Shown here: positions 1-11,087 of the stretch, one piece after another | Layout: every line of letters begins with the position of its first letter | Numbering within the stretch: position 1 is the stretch's first letter | Origin: Oenanthe sinensis | Lineage: Eukaryota; Streptophyta; Magnoliopsida; Apiales; Apiaceae | Reading direction: 5' to 3' | Assembly: GCA_028671895.1 (NCBI GenBank) | Contig: CM053810.1 | Span: 32,343,501 to 32,407,500, forward strand | DNA length: 64,000 bases | The notes under the pieces: generated by a model | The model's input: only the letters and a program-made list of their open reading frames with translations | The model's database searches: none | Told to the model about the DNA's origin: nothing | Position numbers and translations under genes: made by a program

Positions 1-31
1 TTTCCGCTGCATTCATGCACGAAACCCCTCA
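1..31 (+). repeat. 3' end of a family-B copia LTR (copy B')
   Basis: The first 31 bases match the last bases of the LTR at 16498-16528 (both have the core TTTCCGCTGCATT, then CGAAACCC and a final CA) and the terminus of the D LTRs. A family-B element therefore lies mostly to the left of the window, on the plus strand, inserted in the gag of element A. An ATG at 15 lies inside this LTR and only seems to start the gag frame. Confidence 0.75.
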
Positions 32-1064
32 AGAATTGTTTTTGATAACTCTGGAAAACTTGAAATGGGAGAATGAGTATCTCAAAAACAAAGTTGTTTG
101 TTCTGATCAAATTGAAAATTTTCTTAAAGAAAAAATTTCTGAAAATGAATTGAAAATCAGATCTTATCAAAACTCAGCTACTGTTGTTCAAGAATTCCAT
201 GAGAAGCATAAGGAAAACTCTAGGATTGAAGTTGGTTTTGATTATGATAATTTTAAGAAGAAGAAATCTTTTTCAAAAAAAGGAAAGAAAGTTCAAATTC
301 TTGAAAATCCTCACATTTTAAAAAACGTTAATGAACCAATTTTTAAGAAAGTAACTGTTGAACTTGATGAAGTTAGTATGGTCATCAAACAAAAGTTGGA
401 TGATGAGGATGAGGAAATAACTAAGAATAATATGCCTTCTGTTGAAGAAGAAGAACCAATAATCAAAGCCAAGTCCATTCCTGCTAAAACTGAACTAAAA
501 CAAAATGTCCAGAAAATTGACACCATGCATGCTAAGAAGAAAAAGGCAAATAGAAATGGCAAGATAGGCATTAACAAACACAATAATTATGCACATATTC
601 ACAATGTACTAGGGAAGATTTGTAAAAATTATGGATCAACAAATCATCTTACACATATGTACAAGAAACCTGTTGTTGACAATGCTGAATTTGCTTGTGG
701 CTATGTGAAACCCTTGATGCATGATAATCATAAATTTTGTGACAAATTTGATTGTATGCCATGCAACATGAATATCATGAATACTTGCTTTAGGCTCAGG
801 AAACAGTTTGTTGATGGATGTATAAGTCAGAACCTGAACATCAACAGTCCTAGGCCTAAATCTGCTAGTCATGTTAAACATAGAAAACACTCCATGTCAC
901 CTAAGCATGCATCTAGTTCTGGAAGTACTAATCAAGCTAAAAATAAAAATCTAAAAAATGAAAGCATGCATGTTCAAGTGACTATGAATGTTAAAAACAG
1001 AAATGACATTCATGTAACTAAGCATAAAGGACCCAACCTTGTTTGGGTACCAAAGAAAACTTGA
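32..1064 (+). pseudogene. gag of element A (5'-truncated, knuckle degenerate)
   Basis: Lysine-rich capsid/nucleocapsid remnant. The frame is open for about 340 codons, but its 5' end is cut by the family-B LTR, so the apparent start is chimeric. The segment around residues 200-215 (CKNYGSTNHLTHMYK) looks like a CCHC zinc knuckle in which only the first Cys and the His survive. The C-terminus GPNLVWVPKK resembles the end of SIRE-type gag proteins. A poly-Glu/Lys stretch lies in the middle. The protease follows in another frame, so gag-pol is disrupted. Confidence 0.75.
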
Positions 1065-1363
1065 TTTGTTTGTGTTTGCAGGGCACAGGTAAGAAGAAGG
1101 TTATGTGGATCTTGTATAGTGGACGTTCAAGGCATATGAGTGGTGACAAGGCCCTGTCACAATTTAAAGATGAGGCTGACCCAATGGTAACCTTTGGAAA
1201 AAACATTGGTTTCACCATGAGATATGGCAAATTGATTCATGGAAATGTTGTCATTGAAGATGTAGCTTTGGTCAGTGGTTTGAAGCATAATCTTCTTAGC
1301 ATCACCCAATTCTGGAATAAAGATTTAAAGGTGGAGTTTGACAAGGAACTGTGTCTTATATAA
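1064..1363 (+). pseudogene. Aspartic protease of element A, active site lost
   Basis: The reading frame contains WILYSGRSRHMSGD, the retrotransposon protease motif normally WxLDSGCSxHMTGD. The catalytic Asp has become Tyr, so the enzyme is dead. Downstream, the conserved block ending in VALVSGLKHNLLSI (about 1258-1302) precedes the GAG-pre-integrase domain as in other copia elements. The frame is shifted relative to gag and stops at 1363. Confidence 0.8.
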
Positions 1364-1369
1364 CACATA

Positions 1370-2271
1370 ATGACCAAAGAAGTTGATCTACAAGGAGTGA
1401 GAAAAGGAAGCTTGGTTATAGCAGATTTGGACTCTACAAACAAGGAGAATTTTTTTTATTTCTATACTAAGGCCTCAGAAAATGAAAGTCTGCTTTGGCA
1501 CAAGAGATTGTCTAACTTAAATCTCAAAAACATTAATTCTCTAGTCAAAAGATAACTAGTGAAGGACCTGCCCTCGCTTGAATTCTGCATAGAAGGATTG
1601 TGTGAGGCATGTTAAAAAGGGAAAATGAGGAGATCAAGTCACAAGAGTAAGGAATTTACTTCAATTACCAAATCACTACAATTGATTCATACGGATTTTT
1701 TTAAACCAGTAAATGTCATGTCCATGTCTAAGAAAAGATTTGCTCTAGTCATGGTTGATGATTTTTCAAAATACACGTGAGTAGAATTTTTGCACTCAAA
1801 AGATTAAGCTCCTAAAGTTATCATTGAGAATTTGTGAGATTGGACAAAGGCCCTACATCAGTAGTAGCCATAAGAAGTGACAATGGAACAAAATTCAAAA
1901 ATGCTATACTCAATGAATTCTGTAAATAGAATGAAATCACTCACCAATTCTCAGCTCCAAGAACTCCACAACAAAATAGAGTTGTTGAGAAAAAGAACAT
2001 GACTCTCAATGAGGCTGCAAGAACCATGTTAGTAGAAGCAAATCTTCCAACCAGTTTTTGGGCTGAAGTTGTAAGGACTGAATGCTACACTCAAAATGGA
2101 ACACTCATCACAAAACTAGATGGAAAGACTCCTTATCACATCATGACATATAGAAGACCATCTGTAAAGTACATGCATGTGTTTGGAACAAAATGCTTTA
2201 TTCTCAAGGATGATGCTAACAACTTTTGGAAGTTTGAAGGCAAGACATATGACGGAATTTTTGTGGGATAA
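1370..2271 (+). pseudogene. Integrase of element A (pre-integrase zinc domain plus core)
   Basis: Translation in pieces shows the pre-integrase motif LLWHKRLSNLN and a C-x2-C-type pair near 1600 (interrupted by a stop), then a core with HTDFF (first Asp), RSDNGTKF (second Asp) and the region ending TPQQNRVVEKKN (third acidic residue). The tail from 2000 carries the usual ARTMLVEANLPTSFWAEVV block. In-frame stops occur near 1553, 1612, 1780 and 1926. The role would be insertion of element cDNA into host DNA, but this copy cannot encode it. Confidence 0.82.
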
Positions 2272-2829
2272 TCTTTGGACAAAACTGTCTGTAGAGTATA
2301 TGTGATTGATCAATAAAAAATAATGGAAAGCAAAAATGTGACATTTGATGACTTCAAGTTTTATGCTATGAACTTGGAAAGTGAAAATTGTGACACATTG
2401 AGATTTGAAAATGAAATGGATTTTGAAACATTTGCAACTGCAAATGTTATCAATAGTCATGAAGACTCACATATAGACATCTCACATGGAATAAATATGG
2501 AAAGAGAGAATGATGATTTCAGTCATATTCAACTTGAGAATTATCCACACAACCCTAGCAAAAACTTAGGGGGAGATTCCCAAGGATCTGCAACAAATGG
2601 AAACAACTTCAATCAGGAGGAAACATGTTCAAATGATAGAGATGAAGCTCATCAAACTAAATAGAATAGATCTCATACTACTGATCAAATAATTGGAAAT
2701 CCTGATGAATGTGTGAGGACAAGGAGAGCATCCATGAATGAATGCTTATTTGCTTGTTTTCTGTCTTAAAATGAGCCAAAAAGGATTGAAGAAGCCATGT
2801 TGGATCCAAACTGGATAATTCTCATGCAA
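2272..2829 (+). pseudogene. Integrase-RT linker of element A
   Basis: This is the acidic, Asn/Ser-rich stretch that separates integrase from reverse transcriptase in SIRE-type elements. A 113-codon open piece runs 2323-2664, rich in Glu, Asn and Asp, with no motif I recognise. The conserved start of the RT region (VRTRRASMNECLFACFLS-like) appears at about 2711-2766, followed by a stop. Unlike the same linker in element C, it carries no repeated word. Confidence 0.55.
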
Positions 2830-4121
2830 GAGGAATTGAATCAATTTGTGAGAAATAATGTTTGGTAACTAGTGCCACCTCCAAAGGATAGATCATTAAT
2901 TGGCACTAAGTGGGTCTACATGAACAAAATGGATGAACATGGAATTGTGATAAGAAACAAGGCAAGGTTGGTTGCAAAAGGGTATTCACAAGAAGAAGTC
3001 ATTGACTATGATGAGGCTTTTGCTTCTGTTGCAAGATTGGAAATAATTAGAATTTTCCTAGACTATGCAGCACACTCAAACTTTAAGGTCTATCAAATGG
3101 ATTTCAAAAGTGCATTTCTCAATAGTGAATTGGAAGAGGAAGTATATGTGCAACAATCACCTAGCTTTGAGGATCCAAACTTTCCGGACTTTGTTTACAG
3201 ACTTATCATATCATTGTATGGGCTCAAAGAAGCTCCTAGGGCATGATATGACACTTTATCAAAAAAAATTCTTGATAATCAATTCACTAGAGGAACTATT
3301 GATAAAACTCTTTTCTATAAGAAGCATGGTGAGGGTGCTATACTAGTTCAAATTTATGTAGATGATATCATTTTTGGATCTATAAATGAAAAATTATGTC
3401 AAAGTTTCTCTAAGCTTATGCAAAGTGAATGTGAGATGAGCATGATAGGAGAGCTCAATTACTTTCTAAGCTTTCAAATAAGTCAAAGGGCAGATGTCAT
3501 TTTCATAAGTCAAACAAAATACATCAATGACTTACTTAAAAGGTTTGACATGCAAGATTGCTCAACTGCTAAAACCCCAATGTCTACAGCTACAAAACTT
3601 GATAAAGATATGAAAGAAAAGAGTGTAGACATGAAGACCTATAGTGGAATGATTACATCTCTTCTCTATCTCACAGCTAACAGATCTGACATTATATTCT
3701 CTACATGTCTATGTGCAAGATTTCAGGAAAATCCTAAGGAATCTCATCTCATTGTTGTCAAAAGAATTTTGAGATACCTCAAAGGAACACCTTTCATGGG
3801 TTTATGGTACCCTAAAGAAATAGGATTCAACTTAGTTGGATATTCATATGCTGATTTTGTGGATGCAGAGTGGATATTAAAAGAACCTCAGGAAGCTGTC
3901 AATTTCTTGGACAGAGATTAGTGTCTTGGGTTTAGTAAAAAGCAACAATCAGTTTCTACTTCCACAGTTGAGACTGAATACATTGCTGTTGGAAGTTGTT
4001 GTGCTCAAGTGCTTTGGATCATGAATCAACTAATGGACTTTGGACTAGTGTTAGAAGGAATTCCTACCACGTGTGACAACACTAGTGCCATCTCAATTGT
4101 TGCTAAATCAGTCAACCATTC
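2830..4121 (+). pseudogene. Reverse transcriptase and RNase H of element A, first copy
   Basis: Copia RT motifs in order: IGTKWVYMNKMDEHG, ARLVAKGYSQEE, YQMDFKSAFLNSEL, SLYGLKEAPRA (then a stop at 3244), and the catalytic YVDDIIFG at about 3358-3381. RNase H follows with SLLYLTANRSDI, LRYLKGT, an ETEYIAV segment and CDNTSAISIVAKSVNHSK, where it breaks off at 4121 and a second copy of the RT segment begins. Stops near 2866, 3244 and 3919 make it non-coding. Confidence 0.88.
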
Positions 4122-5137
4122 AAAAGTACATTTCTCAATGGTGAATTGGAAGATGAAGTATATGTACAACAACCACCTGGCTTTGAGGATTCAAACTTTC
4201 CAGACTTATCAAAGAATTGTATGGACTCAAAGAAGCTCCTAAAGCATGGTATGACACTCTGTCAAAATTTCTTCTAGATAATCAATTCACTAGAGGAACT
4301 ATTGATAAAACTCTTTTCTACAAGAAGCATGGTGAGGATGTTATACTAGTTTAAATTTATGTGGATGGTATCATTTTTGGATCTACAAATAAAAATTATG
4401 TCAAAGGTTCTCTAAGCTTATGCAAAGTGAATATGAGATGAGCATGATGGGAGAGCTCAATTACTTTCTAAGCCTTCAAATAAGTCAAAGGTCAGATGTC
4501 ATTTTCATAAGTCAAATAAAATAGATCAATGACTTACTCAAAACATTTGACATGCAAGATTACTCAACTGCTAAAACCCTAATGTCTACAGCTACAAAAC
4601 TTGATAAAAATAAGAAAGAAAAGAGTTTAGACATGAAGACCTATAGAGGAATGATTAGATTTCTTCTCTATCTCACAGCTAACAGATCTGACATTATGTT
4701 CTCTACATGTCTATGTGCAAGATTTCAGGAAAACCCTAAGGAATCTCATCTCATTGCTGTCAAAAGAATTTTGAGATACCTCAAAGGAACACCTTTCATG
4801 GGTTTATGATACCCTAAAAAATAGGATTAAACTTAGTTGGATATTCAGATGCTGATTTTACTAGATGCAGAGTGGATATAAAAAGTACCTCAAGAAGCTG
4901 TCAATTTCTTTGACAGAGATTAGTGTCTTGGTTTAGCAAAAAACAACAATCAGTTTCTACTTCCATAGTTGAGGCTGAATACATTGCTGCTGGAAGTTGT
5001 TGTGCTCAAGTGCTTTGGATTACGAATCAACTAATGGACTATGGACTAGTGTTAGAATGAATTCCTATCATGTGTGACAACACTAGTGCCATCTCAATTG
5101 TTTCTAATCCAATAAACCATTCCAAGACAAAGCATAT
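3106..5137 (+). repeat. Tandem direct duplication, about 1.0 kb unit
   Basis: Unit 1 is about 3106-4121 and unit 2 about 4122-5137. Unit 2 has lost roughly 13 bases near 4203 relative to 3191-3215 and a few single bases. Both units keep the same landmarks, for example the AGGAACTATTGATAAAACTC and GAGAGCTCAATTACTTTCT strings. The extra copy is confined to element A. Confidence 0.85.
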
Positions 5138-5302
5138 TGATGTGAGATACCATTTCATAAGGGAACATGTAGAAAATGGAGTGATTAAATTATTTTATGT
5201 TCCTACACAAAAATAGTTAGCTGATATATTTACTAAACCACTTGATGTAGCCACCTTTAACAGGTTGGTCAGTGAAATTGGAATGCTAAATTCTTCAGGA
5301 TA
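4122..5302 (+). pseudogene. Second, tandem copy of RT-RNase H in element A, with the pol 3' end
   Basis: From 4122 the sequence restarts at the RT segment found at 3106 (AAAAGTxCATTTCTCAATxGTG) and repeats it through RNase H with scattered substitutions, small deletions and extra stops. The offset is 1016 bp. This copy goes past the breakpoint to the true end of pol: TKHIDVRYHFIREHV, a stop in place of the residue before LADIFTKPLD, and the end VSEIGMLN near 5290. The join lies in a short AAAAG/CCAAG similarity. Confidence 0.87.
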
Positions 5303-5692
5303 AGTGGCCAAATAAATATATCTTCCCAACTGTTACAACAATTATTTCACATACATGAAGCAAAATGATTAATCTAAGTGAAATAAAATTGATATATATT
5401 TATAAATATATCAGTTGCATTGTTATACATTGGTGTGCTTCAAAATAAAATTTTAAAATAAACTTGGAACTATTTATGTGTTCTAAGAAAACCTGAAGAA
5501 AATTATTATACTTGTGCATTATTAAATAACAAGTGTGATAATTAAAATTTCAGGAATATTGATCAAACATATTTCTTATTTTAAAATGAATAAATAAATT
5601 TTATTTATTTAATAAATAAGGTTTGAAAATTATTATTCTATTTTTCAAGTGAAATTAGAATAATCTTTCAAATCTGGAGTTTGTGATTAAGT

Positions 5693-5972
5693 TGTCATCC
5701 TTCTGACTTCTCGACTAGTATAAATTCTTGAGTTCTCGAATATTTCAATTCTAAGAGTTCTCAAATGTCTTGAGTTCTCAAATAGTTCAATTCTAAGAGT
5801 TCTCGAATGTCTTGAGTTCTCGGATAGTTCAATTCTAAGAGTTCTCGAATGTCTTGAGTTCTCGAACAGTTCATTTCTAGAGTTCTGGATCGAGTACTAT
5901 TGAGAGTTCTCGAATCATCAGAGTTATATACTACATATTGGGTGAGTTCTCGATTGACTTAGTTCTCGAATC

Positions 5973-6038
<66 letters not shown>

Positions 6039-6110
6039 TGATAAGAGTTCTCGATCAGGTTTAACAGTTCTCTATTGAAATTAACTTTACTCTTTTCTGA
6101 GTTCTCGATC
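5693..6110 (+). repeat. Dispersed word array GAGTTCTCGA(AT) in the spacer of A
   Basis: The word GAGTTCTCGA and close variants recur well over a dozen times. Part is a loose tandem (near 5725-5870, period about 44, each unit holding two words); the rest is scattered among unrelated sequence. The word is near-complementary (9 of 10 bases) to the TCGAGAAGTC word array in this element's own LTR at 16712-17115. Confidence 0.85.
5969..6041. repeat. AT microsatellite
   Basis: A (TA)n run of about 70 bases with two or three CATA interruptions, inside the word array. Confidence 0.95.
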
Positions 6111-6301
6111 ACTAAAATCGTTTTAAATTCTAGTTGAGTTGTCTAAATAATATAAATAGCAAAGTAGAACTAACATTTCATTTCTACACTTAATTAAAAA
6201 CTCAAAGAAACCCTTGCACTCAACAGTTACACTTGAACCTTTGTTTTTCCACTCTCTAAAACCTTCGTTTCTTTGCTTCACTCTTTCTATACACTACTCT
6301 A

Positions 6302-7243
6302 ATGGCGTCTTCAAGTTCCAACTCTGTAACAACATATGTCATTCCTGAAACAAATTTTCTAGCCATTGCAAGAGATGCAGATGCCAAGGCGCATTACAAA
6401 TATTTTACAAGGTTTCTCATTGATTCCTAATTGAATGAAGCTCTGTTGGCGAATCCCACACTATATCTTGACATTCTTGAACAGTTTTGGATGACTACAT
6501 ACTGGGAAAATATAGCTTTGGAGGATGGCAGGTCAAAAATGGTTGTCACCTGCAAAATCTAAGGAGAGGACATCAACTTTGATGAAGATGATGTGAACAA
6601 AAGTCTGAAAATGCCAACAGAGGAATTTGATCAAGAACCTACTGAAAATGATCTTCTAGACTTCTTGGAGTTCATTAGGTATTCTGATACTGTGGAGAAA
6701 GGAACTGAGAAGTACAGGCTGGGCAAAATAAACAAAAACTTCATGAGGAAGGACTGGTCATTCCTGTTTGACACTATTCTAAGAGTTTTCACCTACAGAA
6801 AAATAGGGTTTGACCAGATAAGCCTCATTGCCATGAAGTTGGCCTACTCATTGGCATACAACCAAAAGCTCAATATTGGAAGGCTAGTTCTTGGGGAACT
6901 CATAATCAGGATTCCCAAGAGAGGTAATGAGATTTTCTTCCTTCGCTTTATTCAATTAATTCTCAATTATAAAAATGTTGGTTTAATTGACTTGCCTGGG
7001 ATGAACAAACAAAGAACTTGATACTCTAAATCCATGTCAAAAATCATTTTTGATACATTGAATATGAGAACCACAGTGAATGTCCCTCTCATAATCACAC
7101 CTTACACGAGGAGTGTATTTGAGGGATATCTATTAGTGCAGCCTAAATATGGTTATCTTGATGCAGTAGGAGGTCCTAAGGTTGCAGAAGAACCTAATGC
7201 ACCTAACCCAAGGATTCTAACCCAAATGCTAACCATTCCTTGA
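6302..7243 (+). pseudogene. Additional ORF of element A, N-terminal domain
   Basis: It begins with an ATG (MASSSSNSVTTYV) after the leader. Frames at 6302-6592 (stops near 6428 and 6560), 6593-7021 and 7034-7243 read as one former domain of roughly 310 residues. Landmarks are ETNFLAIARDADAKAHY, LYLDILEQFWMTTYW, DWSFLFDTILR and RFIQLILNYKN. The same N-terminus occurs in element C at 17834-18118 (ATNYISLL, then LLKLWSIVNF). The order resembles retroelement ORFs I remember from asterid genomes; no biochemical role is known to me. It is not an obvious envelope: I see no signal peptide or clear membrane anchor here. Confidence 0.6.
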
Positions 7244-8150
7244 ATCCATTAGATGTTAGTGAACCAACCTCTACATCCTCTCAACAGGATGTAGTTGCAA
7301 AGAAGAAGAAAGAGAAACCTGTCAAGAAAAGAATGTTAGAAGTAGTTGTAGAAAATGAAGATGATATTGATGAGTCACCTGTGGAACCTTTGACCAGGAG
7401 GAAAAAGATTAAAAAGGCCACAACAGACCATTATACATCCTCTCAACAGGATGTAGAGGTAAACAAGGGATTAAACCTGCTTCTAGGTGCACTTTCTCAA
7501 CAAGGTGCATCTATTGAAATTGGGAGCCAGCCCACTCCATCTTGTAAAGAGGCTGCACCATTGCTGGAACTCACTCCTATCAACGAGGAAGTTTTAGTAG
7601 AAGAGGAGACACATTTTACACACTTAGGGACTTCTATTGAAACTTCACCATTTTCTCAAGGGGAGTTGCCAACACTCACTACTACTCACAATCTCTCTTT
7701 TATTCCCCAAATTTCTTCTCAATCAAATGTGTCTATCCCAACACATGAGGTTGTTGATCATCAGGATTTTTGTTTCCCTGGTGAGCCCAATTCAAGTGAC
7801 TTGGTTCATGACATCTTGCTCACCACTCAGGAAACACATCTAGATGGTGAGGGAATGCATGCTGAGGCATATCCTGATGACACCATCAAAACCACAGAGG
7901 CTTCAGGAGTCTTTACTTCAGACTCTGTGGTACTTCAGACTCTGTGGTGGCTGAGGCATATGCAAGCCAAGTGTCTTCACAGACATTGCGTAATTTAGGG
8001 GACCTCCACACCATGCAAATGGCATCCCCTGGATATTCTCCATTCATTCAAAGACTGTCTCCTAGGGAAAATTCACATGTTCATCCAGTTTCTATGGAAT
8101 CATTTGAGAAATTGGATGAGGAAATTGATCTGAGGGGACAACTGTAACAA
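7240..8150 (+). pseudogene. Additional ORF of element A, Ser/Thr/Pro-rich and Lys-rich middle
   Basis: Two overlapping frames (7240-7998 and 7944-8147) continue the downstream ORF across a frameshift near 7950. It has a basic patch (KKKKEKPVKKR, about 7300), a second basic patch (RRKKIKK near 7398) and a long acidic Ser/Thr-rich stretch. The phrase SSQQDV occurs twice (7276 and 7438), as does a short repeat with ACTCTGTGG near 7920-7948. Lys patches of this type would suit nucleic acid or nuclear binding, but I recognise no domain. Confidence 0.5.
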
Positions 8151-8191
8151 GTGACCCTAGCACTAACTTTATGTCTTAATGGCTGAAGCCT

Positions 8192-9300
8192 GTGCACCAT
8201 GGCAGTTCTTCAGGACCATCTACTGATGGGCTACTTTCTGAAGAAAAACTAAAAGAGCTTTATAGAGACCAAATGGATGGATTTTACAGCATTGCTCAGC
8301 AACTCCTCACTGCACATCTACCAAATCAAGATTATGCAGCCATTCTGTTGGAATATGCCAAAGATCAAGTGGAGATTAAAGATAAGAATGACCAATCTAC
8401 TGAAGAAGGTGAACCTAATGTAGATGCCTAGTTGGATAAATGTCAACATTTGAGCATGGATGAGATGCTGCAATAGATGAGGAAAAAATATTTGACTTCT
8501 CTTGGGTCATTTGCAAGGACCTCCACTCCATCATCTATTTATGATGCTATTCATGAAGCTGTAAAAGTTCAACTTCAAGCAAACCACTACCTAACAAGGG
8601 GCCTCCAATCTAAAATCATAGAATACAGAGAAAAAATAGAGAGCAAGATGACTTCCATTGATTCTAAGCTAATGGCTGGTGGGATGCATGCTTCTAGATC
8701 AGAATCCTCCTTGTCCAGGCTCCACATGAACGTGTTAAATGATAAAATGGAGAGAACCTTCAAGGAAATGGTTGAGACAAATGCCAACCTTCAACAAACC
8801 CAATCAAAAACAAATACTATGGTTGAGGTTCTTTACAAGAACAGACATTCTGACAAACTATCGAGGGATGTTAAGTTGCATGAAATGACTCCCTTTCAAG
8901 TGGATTTGTACTATCAATCCAAGGCCAAGGATGAACAGGCTCAAACTTCAATAATTGCTAAACTGGCTGAAAAAGTAGAATTTTTGACTGAAAAACAGCT
9001 CAATATTTCAACCACTATCAATGAAGTGGTTGCAACTGTCAACTCACTACAAAAAGAAGTACACTCCTCCATGGCCACTCAAGGTTTCACACTCCAACAA
9101 GTCTCCAACCAATTGGCAAATATTCAAAGTCTTCTCTCCACAATTCATGTTTCTACTCAAGCTCCTCAAATTCAAGTTGCTTCTCAAATTAGGCCTACTC
9201 ATTCCTCATTTCTCAAGCACTAACAAGATATCAACCCTAAGGGGTAGAAGGAAAGGAGGGATTAGATTGAGGCACAAAAGAAAATAGATGTCCTAGCCAT
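8192..9300 (+). pseudogene. Additional ORF of element A, coiled-coil region
   Basis: Frames 8192-8431 and 8477-9223, separated by stops. The second piece, about 245 residues, is predicted by eye to be largely helical and coiled-coil: long stretches with leucine, glutamate and lysine, for example around LAEKVEFLTEKQLNISTTIN. Such a region would mediate oligomerisation in a structural protein. A shorter helical, coiled-coil-like piece occurs in element F at 56400-56692, supporting homology of the downstream ORFs. It degenerates after 9223. Confidence 0.5.
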
Positions 9301-10962
9301 TCTAAGACCGGAGGTGTTGAGGCCCCATGCAAACAAAGAATTTCTACTTGAGTTAAAACATCTCAAAGCACAAGTTAAGGGTCATCACTGGGAGTACAAA
9401 AAGATATTGGAAAATGCTGTCATAACAGTAAGGGGAGTTAAGTATGAAGAGAATAGGTAGGTGTGCAAAGAGCCACTAGTGCAGATGGAATCTGGCTACT
9501 TCAAATTATCTATTGGGATAATTTGACACCTATCATACACTGAATTGGAATACTTATACAAGGCTGTTGAAACAGTGATCCAGGAAGATGAGGAATTAAA
9601 GAAAACTGTCTTAGGTCCTCTCATGCCTATCTCTCTTCCTGAGGCCTACTACAATCCAGACGGAGTGTTGTATATGACAAAGGCAAATAAGTTAGCACAC
9701 TTCATGCTCACCAAACATTTGAACCAAGGAAATAGAAATCAAGTCATGAGTCTGATTGATCTGCTAGAAAATAAACCTGGCAAATATGAAGAAGACAAAG
9801 TGATTTTGGAGAAGCTGAAAAAGTTCATAAATGATCAAGTATAAGAATTTACAAGAAAAGAATTAAGAAAAAAGATGAAGAAGACAAAGGTCAGGGAAAT
9901 AAAGACAATCAATCTGCACCTAGGAGTGATACGGGTGAAAGGAAAGATGATAAGTGAAGGAGGTATGGAGAAGATAAGTCAAAAAGAAATGAGTCTGTCA
10001 AGGACAAGAAATATGAGAGGAAAAGGTCATCCAAGCAGCAAGTTGTTGGTATTCATACTAGTGTACCTACCCAAATTTAGGACACAAATATGACTCCTAC
10101 AATTTCTGAAACTGCTAAAATCCCAAAAATCAAATCACCTAAGAGACATCTTATCAAGGTGACTGCCCATGAAGTGAAAAGGAAGGAAGTTGAGAAGAAT
10201 CACATCAAGAAATTGAAGCCATGTCAACAGATAAATGTCAACACTGCTACCACTATAAGATTCAAGAAATCTACTAGCTCATTGCTAGTTAGATGTCCTA
10301 AATGGAGAAAGTAGCTCATTGTTCCTAACAAAAGTCTACAAATTTAGCCTATTCAAGAAACTACTGAAATTGATAAAGTAAAGATCAAGCAATGGAAGGC
10401 AAATAGAATTATCAAGGTTGAAATCAGGGACAAGAGAATGTTTGTTGACAATGTTGATGGGGAAGAAAGAGGCTTTCATCATGACAACTTAAATTCAACC
10501 ACTCATGACATTAAAAGAGTGATCAGTCTGTTTGACAAAAGATGCATGATTGACAAATTGAAAATAATGGAAATGACTAAGAAGTACTAAAAGAAGATTA
10601 AAAAAGTCAAGTATTTGAAGGACATGGTAGACAAGAAAAGGAAAGAAGAAGAAAGGATAGAAAGGTTGTCTGAAGAACTGAGAAGACAGGGAAAGTGCAG
10701 AGTATTCAAGGATCCTGATAGAGTAGAATTTAAGCTAAGAAATGGGGCAACAATCAAGATCAGACTCAAGTTTATTAATGACTACCCTATGCACACCCTC
10801 AAAATTGATGCTGACATGTTAAAAGATGCAATTCTAATTGAAGAAGTCATGGCCAGACAACAGATCCTTCAGTCAATTGAAGAAATCAATATCATAAGGC
10901 AAGAGAAAGAAAGAAAAGAAATATATGATCCTGCCAATCATCAACAACAACAAAATAGGTAG
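9301..10962 (+). pseudogene. Additional ORF of element A, charged C-terminal part
   Basis: Pieces at 9545-9844, 9875-10093, 10090-10314 and 10615-10962, mostly in shifted frames. The composition is strongly charged (Lys, Glu, Arg). The last piece is a helix-rich stretch of about 115 residues ending HQQQQNR just before the polypurine tract. No catalytic motif is visible. Many small indels separate the pieces, so this copy is inactive. Confidence 0.5.
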
Positions 10963-11006
10963 TCTTGATATCTTATATTAATTTGTGAAATTTATTCTTT
11001 CCCAAA

Positions 11007-11017
11007 TTGGGGGAGAT
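11007..11017 (+). other. Polypurine tract of element A
   Basis: TTGGGGGAGAT lies directly before the LTR start TGTTGG at 11018. It would be the primer for plus-strand cDNA synthesis. Confidence 0.85.
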
Positions 11018-11087
11018 TGTTGGACCAAATCAAGCATACTATATGTAATTGTCTGTCTTGCTGTAACATTTTTGTACTTCTATAATA

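Larger units (their letters stand above)
5303..6301 (+). other. Spacer between pol and the downstream ORF of element A
   Basis: About 1.0 kb without coding potential. 5303-5690 is AT-rich. 5693-6110 holds the GAGTTCTCGA word array and an AT microsatellite. 6120-6301 looks like a leader: a TATA-like run (AATATAAATAGC at 6148), then a pyrimidine-rich stretch before the ATG at 6302. The leader could belong to a separate subgenomic or internally promoted transcript for the downstream ORF; that is inference. Confidence 0.6.

Noticed and set aside
311..583. Minus-strand frame opposite gag of A
   Set aside because: A shadow of the Lys/Glu-rich gag frame, with hydrophobic low-complexity residues and no motif.
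5924..6112. Tyr/Ile-rich minus-strand frame
   Set aside because: It translates the AT microsatellite.
11083..11087. Target duplication for element B
   Set aside because: TAATA on the left does not match GTTAA on the right; calling one would be forced.
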